From Lentzea kentuckyensis (GTDB lineage: Bacteria > Actinomycetota > Actinomycetes > Mycobacteriales > Pseudonocardiaceae): 64,000 nt of DNA. The first letter of the stretch is position 1; the number at the start of each line of letters is the position of its first letter. Under the pieces are notes generated by a model that saw only the letters and a program-made list of their open reading frames with translations, did not search any database and was not told the DNA's origin. This document shows, one piece after another, positions 25,697 through 34,130 of this stretch. The DNA is taken from assembly GCF_002150765.1 (NCBI RefSeq), contig NZ_MUYM01000005.1, positions 62,001 to 126,000 of the forward strand, given 5' to 3'. The translations under genes were made by a program, and so were the position numbers.

Positions 25697-26971
25697 TCAG
25701 GAGCGTCGGCGGCGCGCCACGAAGAACGCACCCGTACCGGCCGCGAGCAGCAGCGCGCCCAGCCCGAGGAAGCCCAGCGGCGACGCACCGGTCGAGGCGA
25801 GATCGGAGTTGTTGCCCGCCTTGGCCACGGCCGGAGTCGTCGTGGTGGTCGGTACGGCGGTCGCCGAGGTCGAGGACGGCGCGCTCGGCTCGGCGGTGCT
25901 CTTCTCGACGACCTTGATCTTCGTGCTGACCACGTTGTTCTTGTGGTCGACGTCCGGCAGGCGCCCGTAGTTGAAGCGCACCAGCGCGTGCACCTCGTTG
26001 TACTTGACGTCGTTCAGCTCGACCTTGAGAGCGACCTCGATCTGCTGACCCGGAAGGATCTTGTTGACGACGGTGAAGTCGTCGTCGCTGCCCGGCTGCA
26101 GCTTCACGTTGTCGCTGTGCGAGACGAGCTTCGCGTAGAACGATCCCAGGACGAGGTCCGGGGCGACCGGCACGTTGCCCTTGTTGGAGAGCGTGAACTT
26201 GACGTCGATCTGGTCGCCGACGGTGTAGACGTCCTTGACCGGCGTGATCGCGGAGGCGAGGCCGATGTCGGCCTTGGCCTCGAGGTAGCGCAGGTCGACA
26301 CGGTAGTTGCGGGCGCCGTCGTTGCCGGTGGGGAACTTGCGCGTGCCGGTCACCCAGTCGATGTCGCGATCGGACTTCGGCGCGGCCAGCGCGAGCTGGT
26401 TCGCGGTGAGGTCGGGTGCGACGACCTGGTACTCGCCCAGCGGCAGGTCGAGGCGGTACGCACCGTCGACGCCGGACCGGGTCTCGACGTTCACCTCGGT
26501 GCCGGAGTTCGACCTGCCCGTGACCTTGACCTTGCCCTCGTGGGTCTTCTCGTCCTCCTGCTTCTCACCGTCACCGTTGGTGTCGACGAAGGTGAAGCCC
26601 TCGACGAAGTAGCCGGCGAACGCGAAGTCGGCGTTCGCGTGGCTCTCCGAGAGGACCCACTCCGAGCGGTTGGCCGTGTAGTCGCCGAAGTCGAGGCCCA
26701 CCGAGTACTTCGGCCCCTTGGGCAGCACCGCCTTGTACCGGCCGTCCGCTCCGGTGGTGGACTCCCACTTGATCTTGCGGGTGTCGAGGTTCATCGCCCA
26801 GATGCGCGTCCCGACCCTGGGGCTCTCGCCGGCGTCGGGCTTCCGGTTGGCGTTGCGGTCGAGGTAGACCAGACCCTCGATGGTGATCGTCTCGTCCTGC
26901 GCCGCGGCGGTCGTGGCCACGGTCGGCAGGGCTAGTCCGGCCGTCAGTACGACGGCGAAGAGCTTCTTCAC
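25697..26971 (-). CDS. LASTG-anchored SdrD-B/Cna-B-like surface protein (downstream copy)
   Basis: The 424-residue protein has a signal peptide (VKKLFAVVLTAGLALPTVA to AAA). An SdrD B-like domain follows (ETITIEGLVYLDRNANRKPD, then FVDTNGDGEKQEDEKTHEGK), then beta-sandwich regions (DQIDVKFTLSNKGNVPVAP), a Ser/Thr/Pro stalk (PSAPSSTSATAVPTTTTTPA) and LASTG. A hydrophobic helix and RRRRS end the protein. LASTG fits class E sortase anchoring. I prefer GTG 26971, with GGGGGA four bases upstream, because the paralogue starts the same way; ATG 26989 is an alternative. It is a tandem duplicate of the gene at 26997 and is probably co-transcribed with it. Ligand unknown. Confidence 0.85.
   Translation of the reverse strand: MKKLFAVVLTAGLALPTVATTAAAQDETITIEGLVYLDRNANRKPDAGESPRVGTRIWAMNLDTRKIKWESTTGADGRYKAVLPKGPKYSVGLDFGDYTANRSEWVLSESHANADFAFAGYFVEGFTFVDTNGDGEKQEDEKTHEGKVKVTGRSNSGTEVNVETRSGVDGAYRLDLPLGEYQVVAPDLTANQLALAAPKSDRDIDWVTGTRKFPTGNDGARNYRVDLRYLEAKADIGLASAITPVKDVYTVGDQIDVKFTLSNKGNVPVAPDLVLGSFYAKLVSHSDNVKLQPGSDDDFTVVNKILPGQQIEVALKVELNDVKYNEVHALVRFNYGRLPDVDHKNNVVSTKIKVVEKSTAEPSAPSSTSATAVPTTTTTPAVAKAGNNSDLASTGASPLGFLGLGALLLAAGTGAFFVARRRRS
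25755..25919. repeat. Direct repeat encoding stalk and LASTG anchor (copy 1)
   Basis: This segment is nearly identical to 27055-27219, exactly 1300 bp away, and encodes the TTTTTPAV stalk and LASTG region of both surface proteins. The N-terminal parts have diverged much more. Either recent gene conversion or strong constraint on the anchor would explain it. Confidence 0.75.
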
Positions 26972-26996
26972 TTTGTCCCCCAAGGACATTGGTGTG

Positions 26997-28274
26997 TCAG
27001 GAGCGGCGACGGCGGGCGACGAGGAACGCCGCGGCGCCGGCCGCGAGCAGCAGTGCGCCGAGGCCCAGGAAGCCCAGCGGCGAGGCGCCGGTCGAGGCGA
27101 GGCCGGAGTTGTTGCCCGCCTTGGCCACGGCCGGAGTCGTCGTGGTGGTCGGTACGGCGGTCGGCGAGGTCGAGGACGGCGCGCTCGGTTCGGCGGTGCT
27201 CTTCTCGACGACCTTGATCGGCAGGCGCACGATGTTGTTCTTGTGGTCGACGTCCGGGAACGTGCCGAAGTTGAAGCGCGCGATCGGCCACACCTGGATG
27301 AACGTGACGTCGTTCAGTTCGACCTTCAGCGTGACCTCGACCTGCTGCCCGGGAAGGATCTTGTTGACGGTCTCGAACTCGTCGTCCCTGCCGTTGAGAA
27401 GCTTGATGTTGTCGCTGTGGGATACCAGCTTCGCCAGGAACTCGGCCATGACCACGGACGGCACGACCGGCACGTCGCCCTTGTTCGTCAGCGTCACCTT
27501 GACGTCGATCTGCTCGCCGAGGACGTAGGAGTCCTTGGCCGGCACGACCGCGGCCGCGACGGCGATGTCCGCCTTGGGCTCGAAGTAGCGCAGGTCGACG
27601 CGGAGCGTGCGGTCGTCGAGCATCTGCTGGAGCTTGCGCGACCCGGTGAGCCAGTCGATGTCGTCGGCGTTCTTCTGCTCGGCCAGCGCGAGGCCGCTCG
27701 CGGTGAGATCCGGTGCGGTCACGGTGAACTCGCCGTTCGGCAGGTCGATCGAGTACGAACCGTCCGGACCGGACTGGGTTTCGAGCTCGACCGCGCGCCC
27801 GCCGGCGGCCTTACCGGTGACCTTGATCTTGCCCTGGTGGGTCTTCTCGTCGGCCTGCTTCACGCCGTCACCGTTGGCGTCGACGAAGGTGGAGCCGGTG
27901 AGGACGTAGCCCAGGAGGTTGAAGTCGGCGTCCGCTTTGCTCTCGGTCACGCTGTCGTAGCTGACCCGGTTGGTGCTGTACTCGTGTTCCCAGTTGGTCA
28001 CCGAGTACTTCGGCCCCTTGGGCAGCACGGCCCGGTAGCGTCCGTCCGCGCCGGTGCCGAAGTCACCGACGGTCTCATTGGTGTCCTGGTTGATGACGCG
28101 CACACCAGTGCTGTTCGCACGGACGCTGTCGCCCGCGTCGAACGTGCGGTTGGCGTTGCGGTCCAGGTAGACCAGACCTTCGACGGTGATCGTCTCGTCC
28201 TGCGCCGCGGCGGACGTGGCCGCGACGTGCAGCACGAGAGCAGCCGTCATCGCGACGGCGAAGAACTTCCTCAC
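26997..28274 (-). CDS. LASTG-anchored SdrD-B/Cna-B-like surface protein (upstream copy)
   Basis: The 425-residue paralogue of the gene at 25697 has the same layout. A signal peptide (VRKFFAVAMTAALVLHVAATS) is followed by DETITVEGLVYLDRNANRTF, a calcium-type loop FVDANGDGVKQADE, and beta domains with ILPGQQVEVTLKVELNDV. The stalk is near-identical to the other copy, and LASTGASPLGFLGLGALLL with RRRRS ends the protein. GTG 28274 has GGGGG four bases upstream; a GTG at 28301 is in frame. The downstream copy follows closely without a terminator. Palindromes at 28404-28428 lie in its promoter region, next to a MarR gene on the same strand. Confidence 0.85.
   Translation of the reverse strand: MRKFFAVAMTAALVLHVAATSAAAQDETITVEGLVYLDRNANRTFDAGDSVRANSTGVRVINQDTNETVGDFGTGADGRYRAVLPKGPKYSVTNWEHEYSTNRVSYDSVTESKADADFNLLGYVLTGSTFVDANGDGVKQADEKTHQGKIKVTGKAAGGRAVELETQSGPDGSYSIDLPNGEFTVTAPDLTASGLALAEQKNADDIDWLTGSRKLQQMLDDRTLRVDLRYFEPKADIAVAAAVVPAKDSYVLGEQIDVKVTLTNKGDVPVVPSVVMAEFLAKLVSHSDNIKLLNGRDDEFETVNKILPGQQVEVTLKVELNDVTFIQVWPIARFNFGTFPDVDHKNNIVRLPIKVVEKSTAEPSAPSSTSPTAVPTTTTTPAVAKAGNNSGLASTGASPLGFLGLGALLLAAGAAAFLVARRRRS
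27055..27219. repeat. Direct repeat encoding stalk and LASTG anchor (copy 2)
   Basis: This is the second copy of the repeat at 25755-25919 (offset 1300 bp). The differences I see are single bases, such as the codon giving Ser-Pro-Thr instead of Ser-Ala-Thr in the stalk. Confidence 0.75.
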
Positions 28275-28403
28275 TGATCCCCCAGCGTTCGATTCATCCA
28301 CTTAGGACATCGGAACACTGGGGGCTCAGCGTTGCGTGATTCCAGTCACTCGGACAGTGGATAGCCGCCCATGCCGTACCCCTCCCTCTCGCGCCAGTTA
28401 GCA

Positions 28404-28428
28404 CGATATCGGATAGTACGAGTTCGTA
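28404..28428. promoter_or_regulatory. Palindromes upstream of the surface-protein operon
   Basis: Two dyads lie side by side in the 158-bp gap between the MarR stop and the surface-protein start: CGATATCG (28404-28411, perfect) and TACGA-GT-TCGTA (28417-28428, perfect 5-2-5). They could be MarR operators controlling the surface genes. The second could instead be part of a weak terminator for marR. Confidence 0.4.
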
Positions 28429-28432
28429 GCAA

Positions 28433-28984
28433 TTACTCCTTGCCGTCGAGCGCGAGCCTCGTACGGCGGTGCGCGGGCCCCAGTTCGCCGCTCAGCACTT
28501 CCATCACCTGGCGCAGCAGGTCGCGCAGGTTCTCCAGGTCAGCGCCCGGCAGCGCGGTGAAGAGGTCGCGCTCCCGTTCGGCCTGGCCGGCGACGATCCG
28601 CAGGAAGATCTCGCGCCCGGCGTCGGTCAGCGTGGCGGGCAACGACCGGCGGTCGCTCGGGTCGAGCTCGCGCAGCACGAGCCCCGCCTTCTCCAGCCGG
28701 TCGAGGCGGCTCGTGATCGTGGTCGCCGGGCTCAGCGTGCCGTTCGCGAGCTGCTTGGGCGTGAGCCGGTGCGGCGGCCCGATCCAGAAGAGCCGGGCGA
28801 GGATCTCGTAGTCGGCGCGGTTGAGCCCGTGTGGCGCGGCGATCTCCGTGGCGAGGAAGTCGAGGTACTTGCTGATCTGGTGCACCCGGTCGACCACGCC
28901 TTCGACCACCGGATCGATCGCCGGAACCATGGCCCTCCACGACTCGACCTCGGCATCGGTGTCGTCCGCACCACGCTTGCCCAT
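28433..28984 (-). CDS. MarR-family transcriptional regulator
   Basis: The 183-residue protein has a winged-helix core (NRADYEILARLFWIGPPHRL, TPKQLANGTLSPATTITSRL, DRLEKAGLVLRELDPSDRRS) with the DxRS wing motif, flanked by dimerisation helices. The acidic N-terminal extension (MGKRGADDTDAEVESWRAM) is longer than usual. I chose ATG 28984; ATG 29023 is also in frame, but neither has a clear ribosome-binding site. It is divergent from the CDF transporter at 29219 and sits upstream of the surface-protein genes, either of which could be a target. Confidence 0.88.
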   Translation of the reverse strand: MGKRGADDTDAEVESWRAMVPAIDPVVEGVVDRVHQISKYLDFLATEIAAPHGLNRADYEILARLFWIGPPHRLTPKQLANGTLSPATTITSRLDRLEKAGLVLRELDPSDRRSLPATLTDAGREIFLRIVAGQAERERDLFTALPGADLENLRDLLRQVMEVLSGELGPAHRRTRLALDGKE

Positions 28985-29027
28985 CCCACGATGGTAGTTG
29001 CGCTGGTAGGTCGCCCCCGACATGCAG

Positions 29028-29060
29028 AACGGCCCGCGTCTCTCCCGGACGCGGGCCGTT
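29028..29060. terminator. Strong hairpin in a divergent intergenic region
   Basis: AACGGCCCGCGTC (29028-29040) pairs perfectly with its complement at 29048-29060 around a seven-base loop, and CCGTCTT follows on the plus strand. It looks like a terminator but lies between two divergent genes (MarR start at 28984, CDF start at 29219), where no transcript should end. It may be a relic of a lost gene, a 5'-leader structure or the end of a small RNA. The remaining 29061-29218 shows no clear feature. Confidence 0.5.
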
Positions 29061-29218
29061 CCGTCTTACCCCCTGGTGATCAGCGTCCCCCCGGAGCAGA
29101 TCCCAGCCTTAAGACACCGCAGTCCCCCCAGATGTTGCCCTGGGATTCGAATGTCACTCGAATGGCCTAACCACGCGCTGTCGCGCCCCACACCTGACCC
29201 AGGCCTAGGCTGATCGCC

Positions 29219-30193
29219 ATGAGCGAGAAGCCGCAGGCCTCGGGTGAAAGCACTCTCACCGTTGTCCTGGCCCTGCTGGTGAATCTGGCGATCGCGGTCA
29301 TGAAGGCCATCGCGGGTGTGCTGACCGGTTCGGCCGCGATCCTCTCCGAAGCCGCGCACTCGGTCGCTGACACGTTCACCGAAGCGCTCCTGCTGACGGC
29401 CCTGCGCCGTTCCGACCGCCCCGCCGACCGCCGCCACCCGTTCGGCTACGGCAAGGAGCGCTACTTCTGGTCGTTGCTCGCGGCCGTCTCGATCTTCGCC
29501 TCAGGCGCGATGTTCGCGTTCTACGAGGGCTTCCGCACGGTGTTCGGCGAGGCGGAGGAACAAACCCGGCCCCTGGTCGGCTACATCGTGCTGGGCCTGG
29601 CCTTCGCCATGGAGTCCGTGTCGTGGACGCAGGCGTTCCGGCAGGTCCGCTCCGAATCAGCCGCGCACGGCCACGGGTTCTGGGACTTCCTGCGGATGTC
29701 CGACGACCCGACCGTGAAGACGGTGTTCCTGGAGGACTCCGCCGCCCTGATCGGCCTCGTACTCGCGTTCGCGGGCCTCGGCCTGCACCAGCTCACCGGC
29801 TCGTCGCTGTGGGACGGCCTGGCCTCGCTCGCGATCGGCGTGCTGCTGGCCCTGGTGGCGTACGTGCTGGCCCGCACCAACAAGGGCCTGCTGATCGGCC
29901 GGCAGGCAGACCCGGTGATGGTGAAGTCGATCTGGCACCAACTGTCCGAGGTGCCCGAGGTCGACGCCGTGGTGGACGTGCTGACGATGCTGATCGGCAC
30001 CGACCGCGTGCTGCTGTGCGCGCGACTCGACTTCGACGACGACCTCACGGCGTTCGAACTGGAGAACGCCTGCGTGCGCATCTCCACCGAACTGCGTGCG
30101 TCGTTCCCGGACCTGGACGAGATCTTCCTGGAACCCGTCCCGCGCTCGGACCCGGACCTGCGCCGCCGAGTGCTGGAGCGGTACGGCTTCTAG
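29219..30193 (+). CDS. Cation diffusion facilitator metal exporter
   Basis: This is a 324-residue CDF-family transporter. Six hydrophobic segments are visible, with [19 protein letters not shown] (HxxxD metal site in TM2) and [19 protein letters not shown] in the TM5 region, where Glu-Asp replaces the more usual Hxxx[11 protein letters not shown] loop is present, and a C-terminal cytosolic domain ends with an [11 protein letters not shown] segment. CDF proteins export Zn, Mn, Co or Fe against protons. The altered TM5 site suggests non-zinc specificity, but this is inference. It overlaps dcd by four bases, tail to tail. Confidence 0.88.
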   Translation: MSEKPQASGESTLTVVLALLVNLAIAVMKAIAGVLTGSAAILSEAAHSVADTFTEALLLTALRRSDRPADRRHPFGYGKERYFWSLLAAVSIFASGAMFAFYEGFRTVFGEAEEQTRPLVGYIVLGLAFAMESVSWTQAFRQVRSESAAHGHGFWDFLRMSDDPTVKTVFLEDSAALIGLVLAFAGLGLHQLTGSSLWDGLASLAIGVLLALVAYVLARTNKGLLIGRQADPVMVKSIWHQLSEVPEVDAVVDVLTMLIGTDRVLLCARLDFDDDLTAFELENACVRISTELRASFPDLDEIFLEPVPRSDPDLRRRVLERYGF

Positions 30194-30771
30194 CGCCGCG
30201 TGTCGGTGCGGTGGAAGTTGAGGTAGGCCCGGCTCGGCGTGGGCCCGCGCTGCCCCTGGTACCGGCTGCCGGCCTGCTTCGAGCCGTACGGGTGCTCCGC
30301 CGGGCTCGACAGCTTGAACAGGCAGAGCTGCCCGATCTTCATGCCGGCGTGCAACGTGATCGGCAGGTTCGCGACGTTCGACAACTCCAGCGTGATGTGG
30401 CCGGAGAAGCCGGGGTCGATGAACCCGGCCGTGGAGTGCGTGAGCAGCCCCAGCCGACCGAGGCTGGACTTGCCTTCGAGCCGCCCGGCCAGATCGTCCG
30501 GCAGCGTGACCAGCTCGTAGGTCGACCCGAGCACGAACTCGCCGGGGTGCAGCACGAACGGCTCACCCTCCGGCGTCTCGACCAGGCTCGTGAGGTCGTC
30601 CTGCTGGATCGCCGGGTCGATGTGGGTGTACTTGGTGTTGTTGAAGACCCGGAAGAAGCGGTCCAGCCGGACGTCGATGCTCGACGGCTGAACCATCTCG
30701 ACGTCGAAGGGGTCGAGAAGGAGACGGCCGGACTCGACCTCTTTGCGCAGATCCTGGTCACTCAGCAGCAC
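30190..30771 (-). CDS. dcd: dCTP deaminase (probably bifunctional, dUMP-forming)
   Basis: The 193-residue enzyme has the trimeric dUTPase-like fold: [54 protein letters not shown], and [19 protein letters not shown] at the C-terminus. Actinobacterial enzymes of this size (for example M. tuberculosis Rv0321) both deaminate dCTP and hydrolyse dUTP, giving dUMP for thymidylate synthesis. The catalytic Glu lies in ITLELSN. As in mycobacteria the gene is beside a tRNA-Gly gene. Bifunctionality is inferred from the family. Confidence 0.93.
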   Translation of the reverse strand: MLLSDQDLRKEVESGRLLLDPFDVEMVQPSSIDVRLDRFFRVFNNTKYTHIDPAIQQDDLTSLVETPEGEPFVLHPGEFVLGSTYELVTLPDDLAGRLEGKSSLGRLGLLTHSTAGFIDPGFSGHITLELSNVANLPITLHAGMKIGQLCLFKLSSPAEHPYGSKQAGSRYQGQRGPTPSRAYLNFHRTDTRR

Positions 30772-30840
30772 CCCGACAGGCTAACCGAGTTGCCTCGGTT
30801 GGCCAGCCGGGACGGTGGCACGTCACGCTTGCGCTCTGTG

Positions 30841-30846
30841 TATGAT
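30841..30846 (+). promoter_or_regulatory. Probable -10 element of the tRNA-Gly gene
   Basis: TATGAT lies 20 bp upstream of the tRNA 5' end, close to the TATAAT consensus. No convincing -35 hexamer is visible at normal spacing. Confidence 0.5.
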
Positions 30847-30865
30847 CGGCGGCGAGCTTGCTCCT

Positions 30866-30936
30866 GCGGGTGTAGTTCATTGGTAGAACGACAGCTTCCC
30901 AAGCTGTAGAGGCGGGTTCGATTCCCGTCACCCGCT
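30866..30936 (+). tRNA. tRNA-Gly (anticodon CCC)
   Basis: The 71-nt sequence folds as a cloverleaf. The acceptor GCGGGTG pairs with CACCCGC and the discriminator is T. The D arm is GTTC-ATTGGTA-GAAC, the anticodon stem ACAGC/GCTGT has loop TTCCCAA (anticodon CCC, reading GGG), and the T arm GCGGG/CCCGT has loop TTCGATT. The gene-encoded CCA is absent, as usual in actinobacteria. A hairpin terminator follows. Confidence 0.95.
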
Positions 30937-30947
30937 CGAAACCGGAG

Positions 30948-30983
30948 CCGGAGTGTGCCTGCGGAATGCGCAGACCACTCCGG
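30948..30983 (+). terminator. Terminator after tRNA-Gly
   Basis: CCGGAGTG (30948-30955) pairs with CACTCCGG (30976-30983). Inside, CTGCG (30959-30963) pairs with CGCAG (30969-30973) around GAATG, and TTTCGGTGTTTT follows. An alternative larger pairing, CGAAACCGGAG with CTCCGGTTTCG, spans 30937-30988. Confidence 0.85.
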
Positions 30984-31041
30984 TTTCGGTGTTTTCCGGG
31001 GCGCTCGCATCGTGGGGCGCTCGGCCGATAGGTTCGCGAGC

Positions 31042-31536
31042 GTGGCTGACTCCCGACGCGACCTGCTGCGCTGGCAGTTCAAGATGACCTGGTCGCTGTT
31101 CGAGTACCACTTGGACCTGCTCGACCCGGCGGACCTCCTCTGGGAACCCCGGAGCCCACACGTCTTCACCATGCGTCCCAACGCCACGAACTGGGAGCGG
31201 GACTGGCCGACCCCCGAGCAGGAACCCGTCGGGGTGGCGACGATGGCGTGGCTGACGTGGCACATCGGCTGGTGGTGGGCGGGTGCGATCGACCACGTGA
31301 CGGCGAACCAGCCGCGTGAGGTCGCCTGGCCGGGCCCGGACCACGCGATCGGCTGGCTGCGCGGCTTGCGCGACGAGTGGCTCGGCACGCTCGAAACCGC
31401 TGACCTCGACGCGAAGACCACCTTTCCGTGGCCCGACGGGTCCATGACGGTGGCGCACACCGTGGCCTGGGTGAACGCCGAACTGATGAAGAACGTGGCC
31501 GAGATCGGGCAGTTGCGGCGTCTAGTCGACCGGTAG
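31042..31536 (+). CDS. DinB-family protein
   Basis: The 164-residue four-helix-bundle protein has LLRWQFKMTWSLFEYHLDLL, then TMAWLTWHIGWWWAGAIDHV with the first conserved His, and later AHTVAWVNAELMKNVAEIG. This matches the DinB/YfiT metal-binding superfamily, which has a His triad in a putative metal site. Many actinobacterial members are mycothiol-dependent enzymes or of unknown role. I chose GTG 31042; the frame continues upstream into the tRNA terminator, which cannot be coding. Confidence 0.82.
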   Translation: MADSRRDLLRWQFKMTWSLFEYHLDLLDPADLLWEPRSPHVFTMRPNATNWERDWPTPEQEPVGVATMAWLTWHIGWWWAGAIDHVTANQPREVAWPGPDHAIGWLRGLRDEWLGTLETADLDAKTTFPWPDGSMTVAHTVAWVNAELMKNVAEIGQLRRLVDR

Positions 31537-31938
31537 GCCCCATGGCCGGCGGTCCAACTCTGCCCAGCCGCCACCGCGAGCCAGCGCAGCGCGCACACCG
31601 GCCACGTGCTCGGCGAACGACGCGAGGTCGCCGTGCAGCAACTCAGCGCGCTCGACGTCCAACGGGTGTGTGTCGTCGTGCCACAGGTCGACCGCGAACG
31701 AGGCGACGAACGACATCGACTGCAGCAGCTGCAGCAAAGCCACGGACGGCCTCAAGGACTCCGCGAGGTAGTCCGACCGGATCGACTCGCACACCGCCAG
31801 CAGGGCGCGCACCTGACGGATGGCGTCGGCCGGGGTGCCGTCCCACGACGGGTCCGGCCACACGCGGTCGCTCAGCTCCAGCCAGAGCCGCCATCCCGTG
31901 GCCAGTTCCGCGTCGTCTGCAGGACACCACTTACCCAT
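31522..31938 (-). CDS. Hypothetical helical protein
   Basis: The 138-residue product (MGKWCPADDAELATGWRLWL..., then SVALLQLLQSMSFVASFAVD and HPLDVERAELLHGDLASFAE) is helical, with His/Asp residues in WHDDTHPLD and no named motif. It is probably an actinobacterial conserved protein. Its 3' end overlaps DinB by 15 bp, tail to tail. The start at ATG 31938 is chosen because the upstream extension to 32163 crosses the promoter of the divergent gene at 32057. I cannot suggest a function. Confidence 0.65.
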   Translation of the reverse strand: MGKWCPADDAELATGWRLWLELSDRVWPDPSWDGTPADAIRQVRALLAVCESIRSDYLAESLRPSVALLQLLQSMSFVASFAVDLWHDDTHPLDVERAELLHGDLASFAEHVAGVRAALARGGGWAELDRRPWGLPVD

Positions 31939-32056
31939 GCAATCCACTGTGCATGCGCGGGGCCCGCGAGTCTCGTGACGATGACGCACGCCACGGGAAC
32001 CAACGGGTGACATATACGTCCTGTAACGCATGACGCGTGCCTGGCAAGGACAAAGC

Positions 32057-32419
32057 GTGAAGAGCCTCGCGATCGGGCTCGGGATCGGCGCGGTCCTCAC
32101 TCTGCTCGCCCTACCCGCGCTCAAGTACGAGGTGGCCGACCACGCCAACCTCATGACCCGCATCCTGGCCTACGGGTTCCTGCTCGTGCCCATCGCCGTG
32201 GTCACGGTGCTGAAGAGTTCGTTCCCGGTGACGCACACGACCGGGCTCGTGGTGGGCGCGACGACCGTTCTCGCGCTCAGCGTGAGCAACTACACCGGCA
32301 CGCCGATGCCTTACGTGTGGCTCGCGGCGGCGACCCTGTTCGGGTGCGCCGCCGCGAGGATCATGAAGAACGAACGGGTTACGCCTTCACCTTCTCCGGT
32401 TCCAACTCATCGGAGTTGA
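32057..32419 (+). CDS. Small membrane protein of unknown function
   Basis: The 120-residue product has four hydrophobic helices (SLAIGLGIGAVLTLLALPAL, ILAYGFLLVPIAVVTVL, TGLVVGATTVLALSVSNYT, PYVWLAAATLFGCAAARIM) and a short Pro/Ser-rich tail. I do not recognise the family. The GTG at 32057 has AAGGA six bases upstream, better than the ATG at 32030. The last 41 bp overlap the C-terminal coding end of the SSS symporter on the opposite strand, which suggests the tail is an acquired extension. Confidence 0.65.
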   Translation: MKSLAIGLGIGAVLTLLALPALKYEVADHANLMTRILAYGFLLVPIAVVTVLKSSFPVTHTTGLVVGATTVLALSVSNYTGTPMPYVWLAAATLFGCAAARIMKNERVTPSPSPVPTHRS

Positions 32420-33887
32420 GCGAGTCGAGCAGGATGTCGCGCTCGGTGGACGGTTCCTTCTTCAGGAAGCCGATCGCCAGGTAGAGCACCAGCGACAGCA
32501 GCAGCGGCCACGACACGAGCACGCCCTTGGTGACCCAGGCGGCCTTGTTCATCTGCTCGATGTACAGGAACGCCCACATGCCCAGGCCGCCGACCACTGA
32601 GGCGATGGCCGCCGTCGAACCGACCTTGCGGAACCACGGCAGCAGGCCGAGCATCAGCGGGATCGCGATCGGGCCCATCGTGGCGGCGACGAGGTCGACC
32701 ACCACCTTGAGCACGAAGCCCTGGCCTCCCGAGGCGATAGCGATGATCATGCTGACACCGATGAAGGTGAACGTCGTGACGCGGGCCAGCAGCAGCTGGT
32801 TGTCCGCGGAGAACGTCTTCACCTTCTTCCAGATGTGGGGCAGCATGTCGCGGTTGATCACGGCGGCGATGACGTTCGCGTCCGACGACACCATGGCCAT
32901 GGTGTGCGAGAAGAAGCCCGCCAGGACCAGGCCGATCATGCCCGCGGGCAGCATCTGCTTGCCCATCTCGATGTACGCGCTCTCCGCCTGTGCTCCCTCG
33001 AGGCCCGGCACGATCAGCGGGGCCGCCCACATCGGGAAGAACAGCACGAGCGGCCACACGAGCCACAGCGCGGACGAGAGCAACGCCGACCGCTTGGCCG
33101 CGAAGCCGGACGGCGCGGCCATGTAGCGCTGCGCCAGGTTCCACATGCCGCCGTTGTACTCCAGCGTCTTGATCAGGAAGAGCGCCATGAGGAACGTCGA
33201 CGTGTACGGGCCGGCCAGCGGGTCGCTGTGGCTCTCCGGGAGCTTGTCCCAGATAGTCGCGGGGAAGTCCCAGCCGAGGCGGCCGGCGACGGCGAAGAAC
33301 ATCGCGAAGCCCGCGGCCGCCTGGATGACGAACTGGCCGAAGTCGGTGAGCGCGTCGGCCCACAGGCCGCCGAGCACGGAGTAGACCATCGTGACCAGGC
33401 CGATCAGGATGATGCCCCAGGTGATCGGGACGCCCGCGAAGCCGCGGAGCAGGATCGACACGGCCGCCCACTTGGCGGCGATGTCCACGACCTTGAGCAA
33501 GGCACCCGCGTAGGCCATGACCTGCTGGGTGGGCAGGTTGTACCGCTTGGCCAGGTACTCGAGCGGCGACTTGACCTCGTGCTTGGCGCGCAACCGGTTC
33601 CACCGCGGCGCGAACAGGAACGCGCCGATGCCGACGCCGATGCCGATCGTCAGCGACCACCACACGTAGACCGTGAGCCCGAGCCGGTACGCCTCGGAGG
33701 CGAACGCGACGAACATGACCGCGCTGTAGCCCGACATGTGGTGCGAGATGCCGGACAACCACCACGGCATCTTGCCGCCGGCGGTGAAGAAGTCGGCGAT
33801 GTTCTGGACCCGCCCGCGCGACCAGAGTCCGATCGCGACCATCACGAAGAAATAGCCGACGACTACGACCCAATCGAGGGTGCCCAT
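32379..33887 (-). CDS. Sodium:solute symporter (SSS family)
   Basis: The 502-residue transporter has about 13 hydrophobic segments: LDWVVVVGYFFVMVAIGLWS, the DFFTAGGKMPWWLSG segment typical of SSS TM2, and GLWADALTDFGQFVIQ with the conserved D-FQ pattern. It imports a small solute (candidates are acetate, propionate, proline or a sugar) with Na+. The substrate cannot be read from sequence. The ATG at 33887 has AAGGAGGT three bases upstream. A Crp-like half-perfect box lies 85 bp upstream, consistent with carbon-source control. Confidence 0.88.
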   Translation of the reverse strand: MGTLDWVVVVGYFFVMVAIGLWSRGRVQNIADFFTAGGKMPWWLSGISHHMSGYSAVMFVAFASEAYRLGLTVYVWWSLTIGIGVGIGAFLFAPRWNRLRAKHEVKSPLEYLAKRYNLPTQQVMAYAGALLKVVDIAAKWAAVSILLRGFAGVPITWGIILIGLVTMVYSVLGGLWADALTDFGQFVIQAAAGFAMFFAVAGRLGWDFPATIWDKLPESHSDPLAGPYTSTFLMALFLIKTLEYNGGMWNLAQRYMAAPSGFAAKRSALLSSALWLVWPLVLFFPMWAAPLIVPGLEGAQAESAYIEMGKQMLPAGMIGLVLAGFFSHTMAMVSSDANVIAAVINRDMLPHIWKKVKTFSADNQLLLARVTTFTFIGVSMIIAIASGGQGFVLKVVVDLVAATMGPIAIPLMLGLLPWFRKVGSTAAIASVVGGLGMWAFLYIEQMNKAAWVTKGVLVSWPLLLSLVLYLAIGFLKKEPSTERDILLDSLNSDELEPEKVKA

Positions 33888-33971
33888 GTGACCTCCTTGC
33901 GTGCACACACGTGTGCCCGCGAGAGCACCAGGCCTCATGGCGGCGGGAACCTGGCACATCCGCACGGGATA

Positions 33972-33987
33972 TGTGACGTAGGTCTTA
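33972..33987. promoter_or_regulatory. Crp-like box upstream of the SSS symporter
   Basis: TGTGACGTAGGTCTTA has a perfect left half-site (TGTGA) and a 3/5 match on the right. Its first 13 bases equal those of the perfect Crp-like palindrome at 4187. It lies 85-100 bp upstream of the symporter ATG, in the 243-bp gap between the symporter and the LuxR gene, where I see nothing else clear. Confidence 0.45.
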
Positions 33988-34130
33988 CGAGACTGTTGCC
34001 CCGGGACGGAAGACCTTCGGCGGTCTTGAATCACATTCGTGACCCTTGTTCATACACATGAACCGACTATTCCGCGTCACACGTCCGAGGGAACGACGTC
34101 TCTCTTGCGGAAGCACGAACGGAGGTGCCG

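Noticed and set aside
29130..29150. TTCGAATCCC-like T-loop on the minus strand, suggesting a tRNA
   Set aside because: The flanking bases cannot form the T stem, and no acceptor, D or anticodon arm can be built around it.
29061..29218. Possible metal riboswitch in front of the CDF transporter
   Set aside because: No yybP-ykoY, NiCo or other conserved metal-riboswitch core could be recognised; only scattered GC-rich pairings are present.
30785..30798. CCGAG-TTGC-CTCGG hairpin upstream of the tRNA
   Set aside because: The stem is only five base pairs, has no T-tract, and lies in the dcd promoter; too weak to call a terminator.
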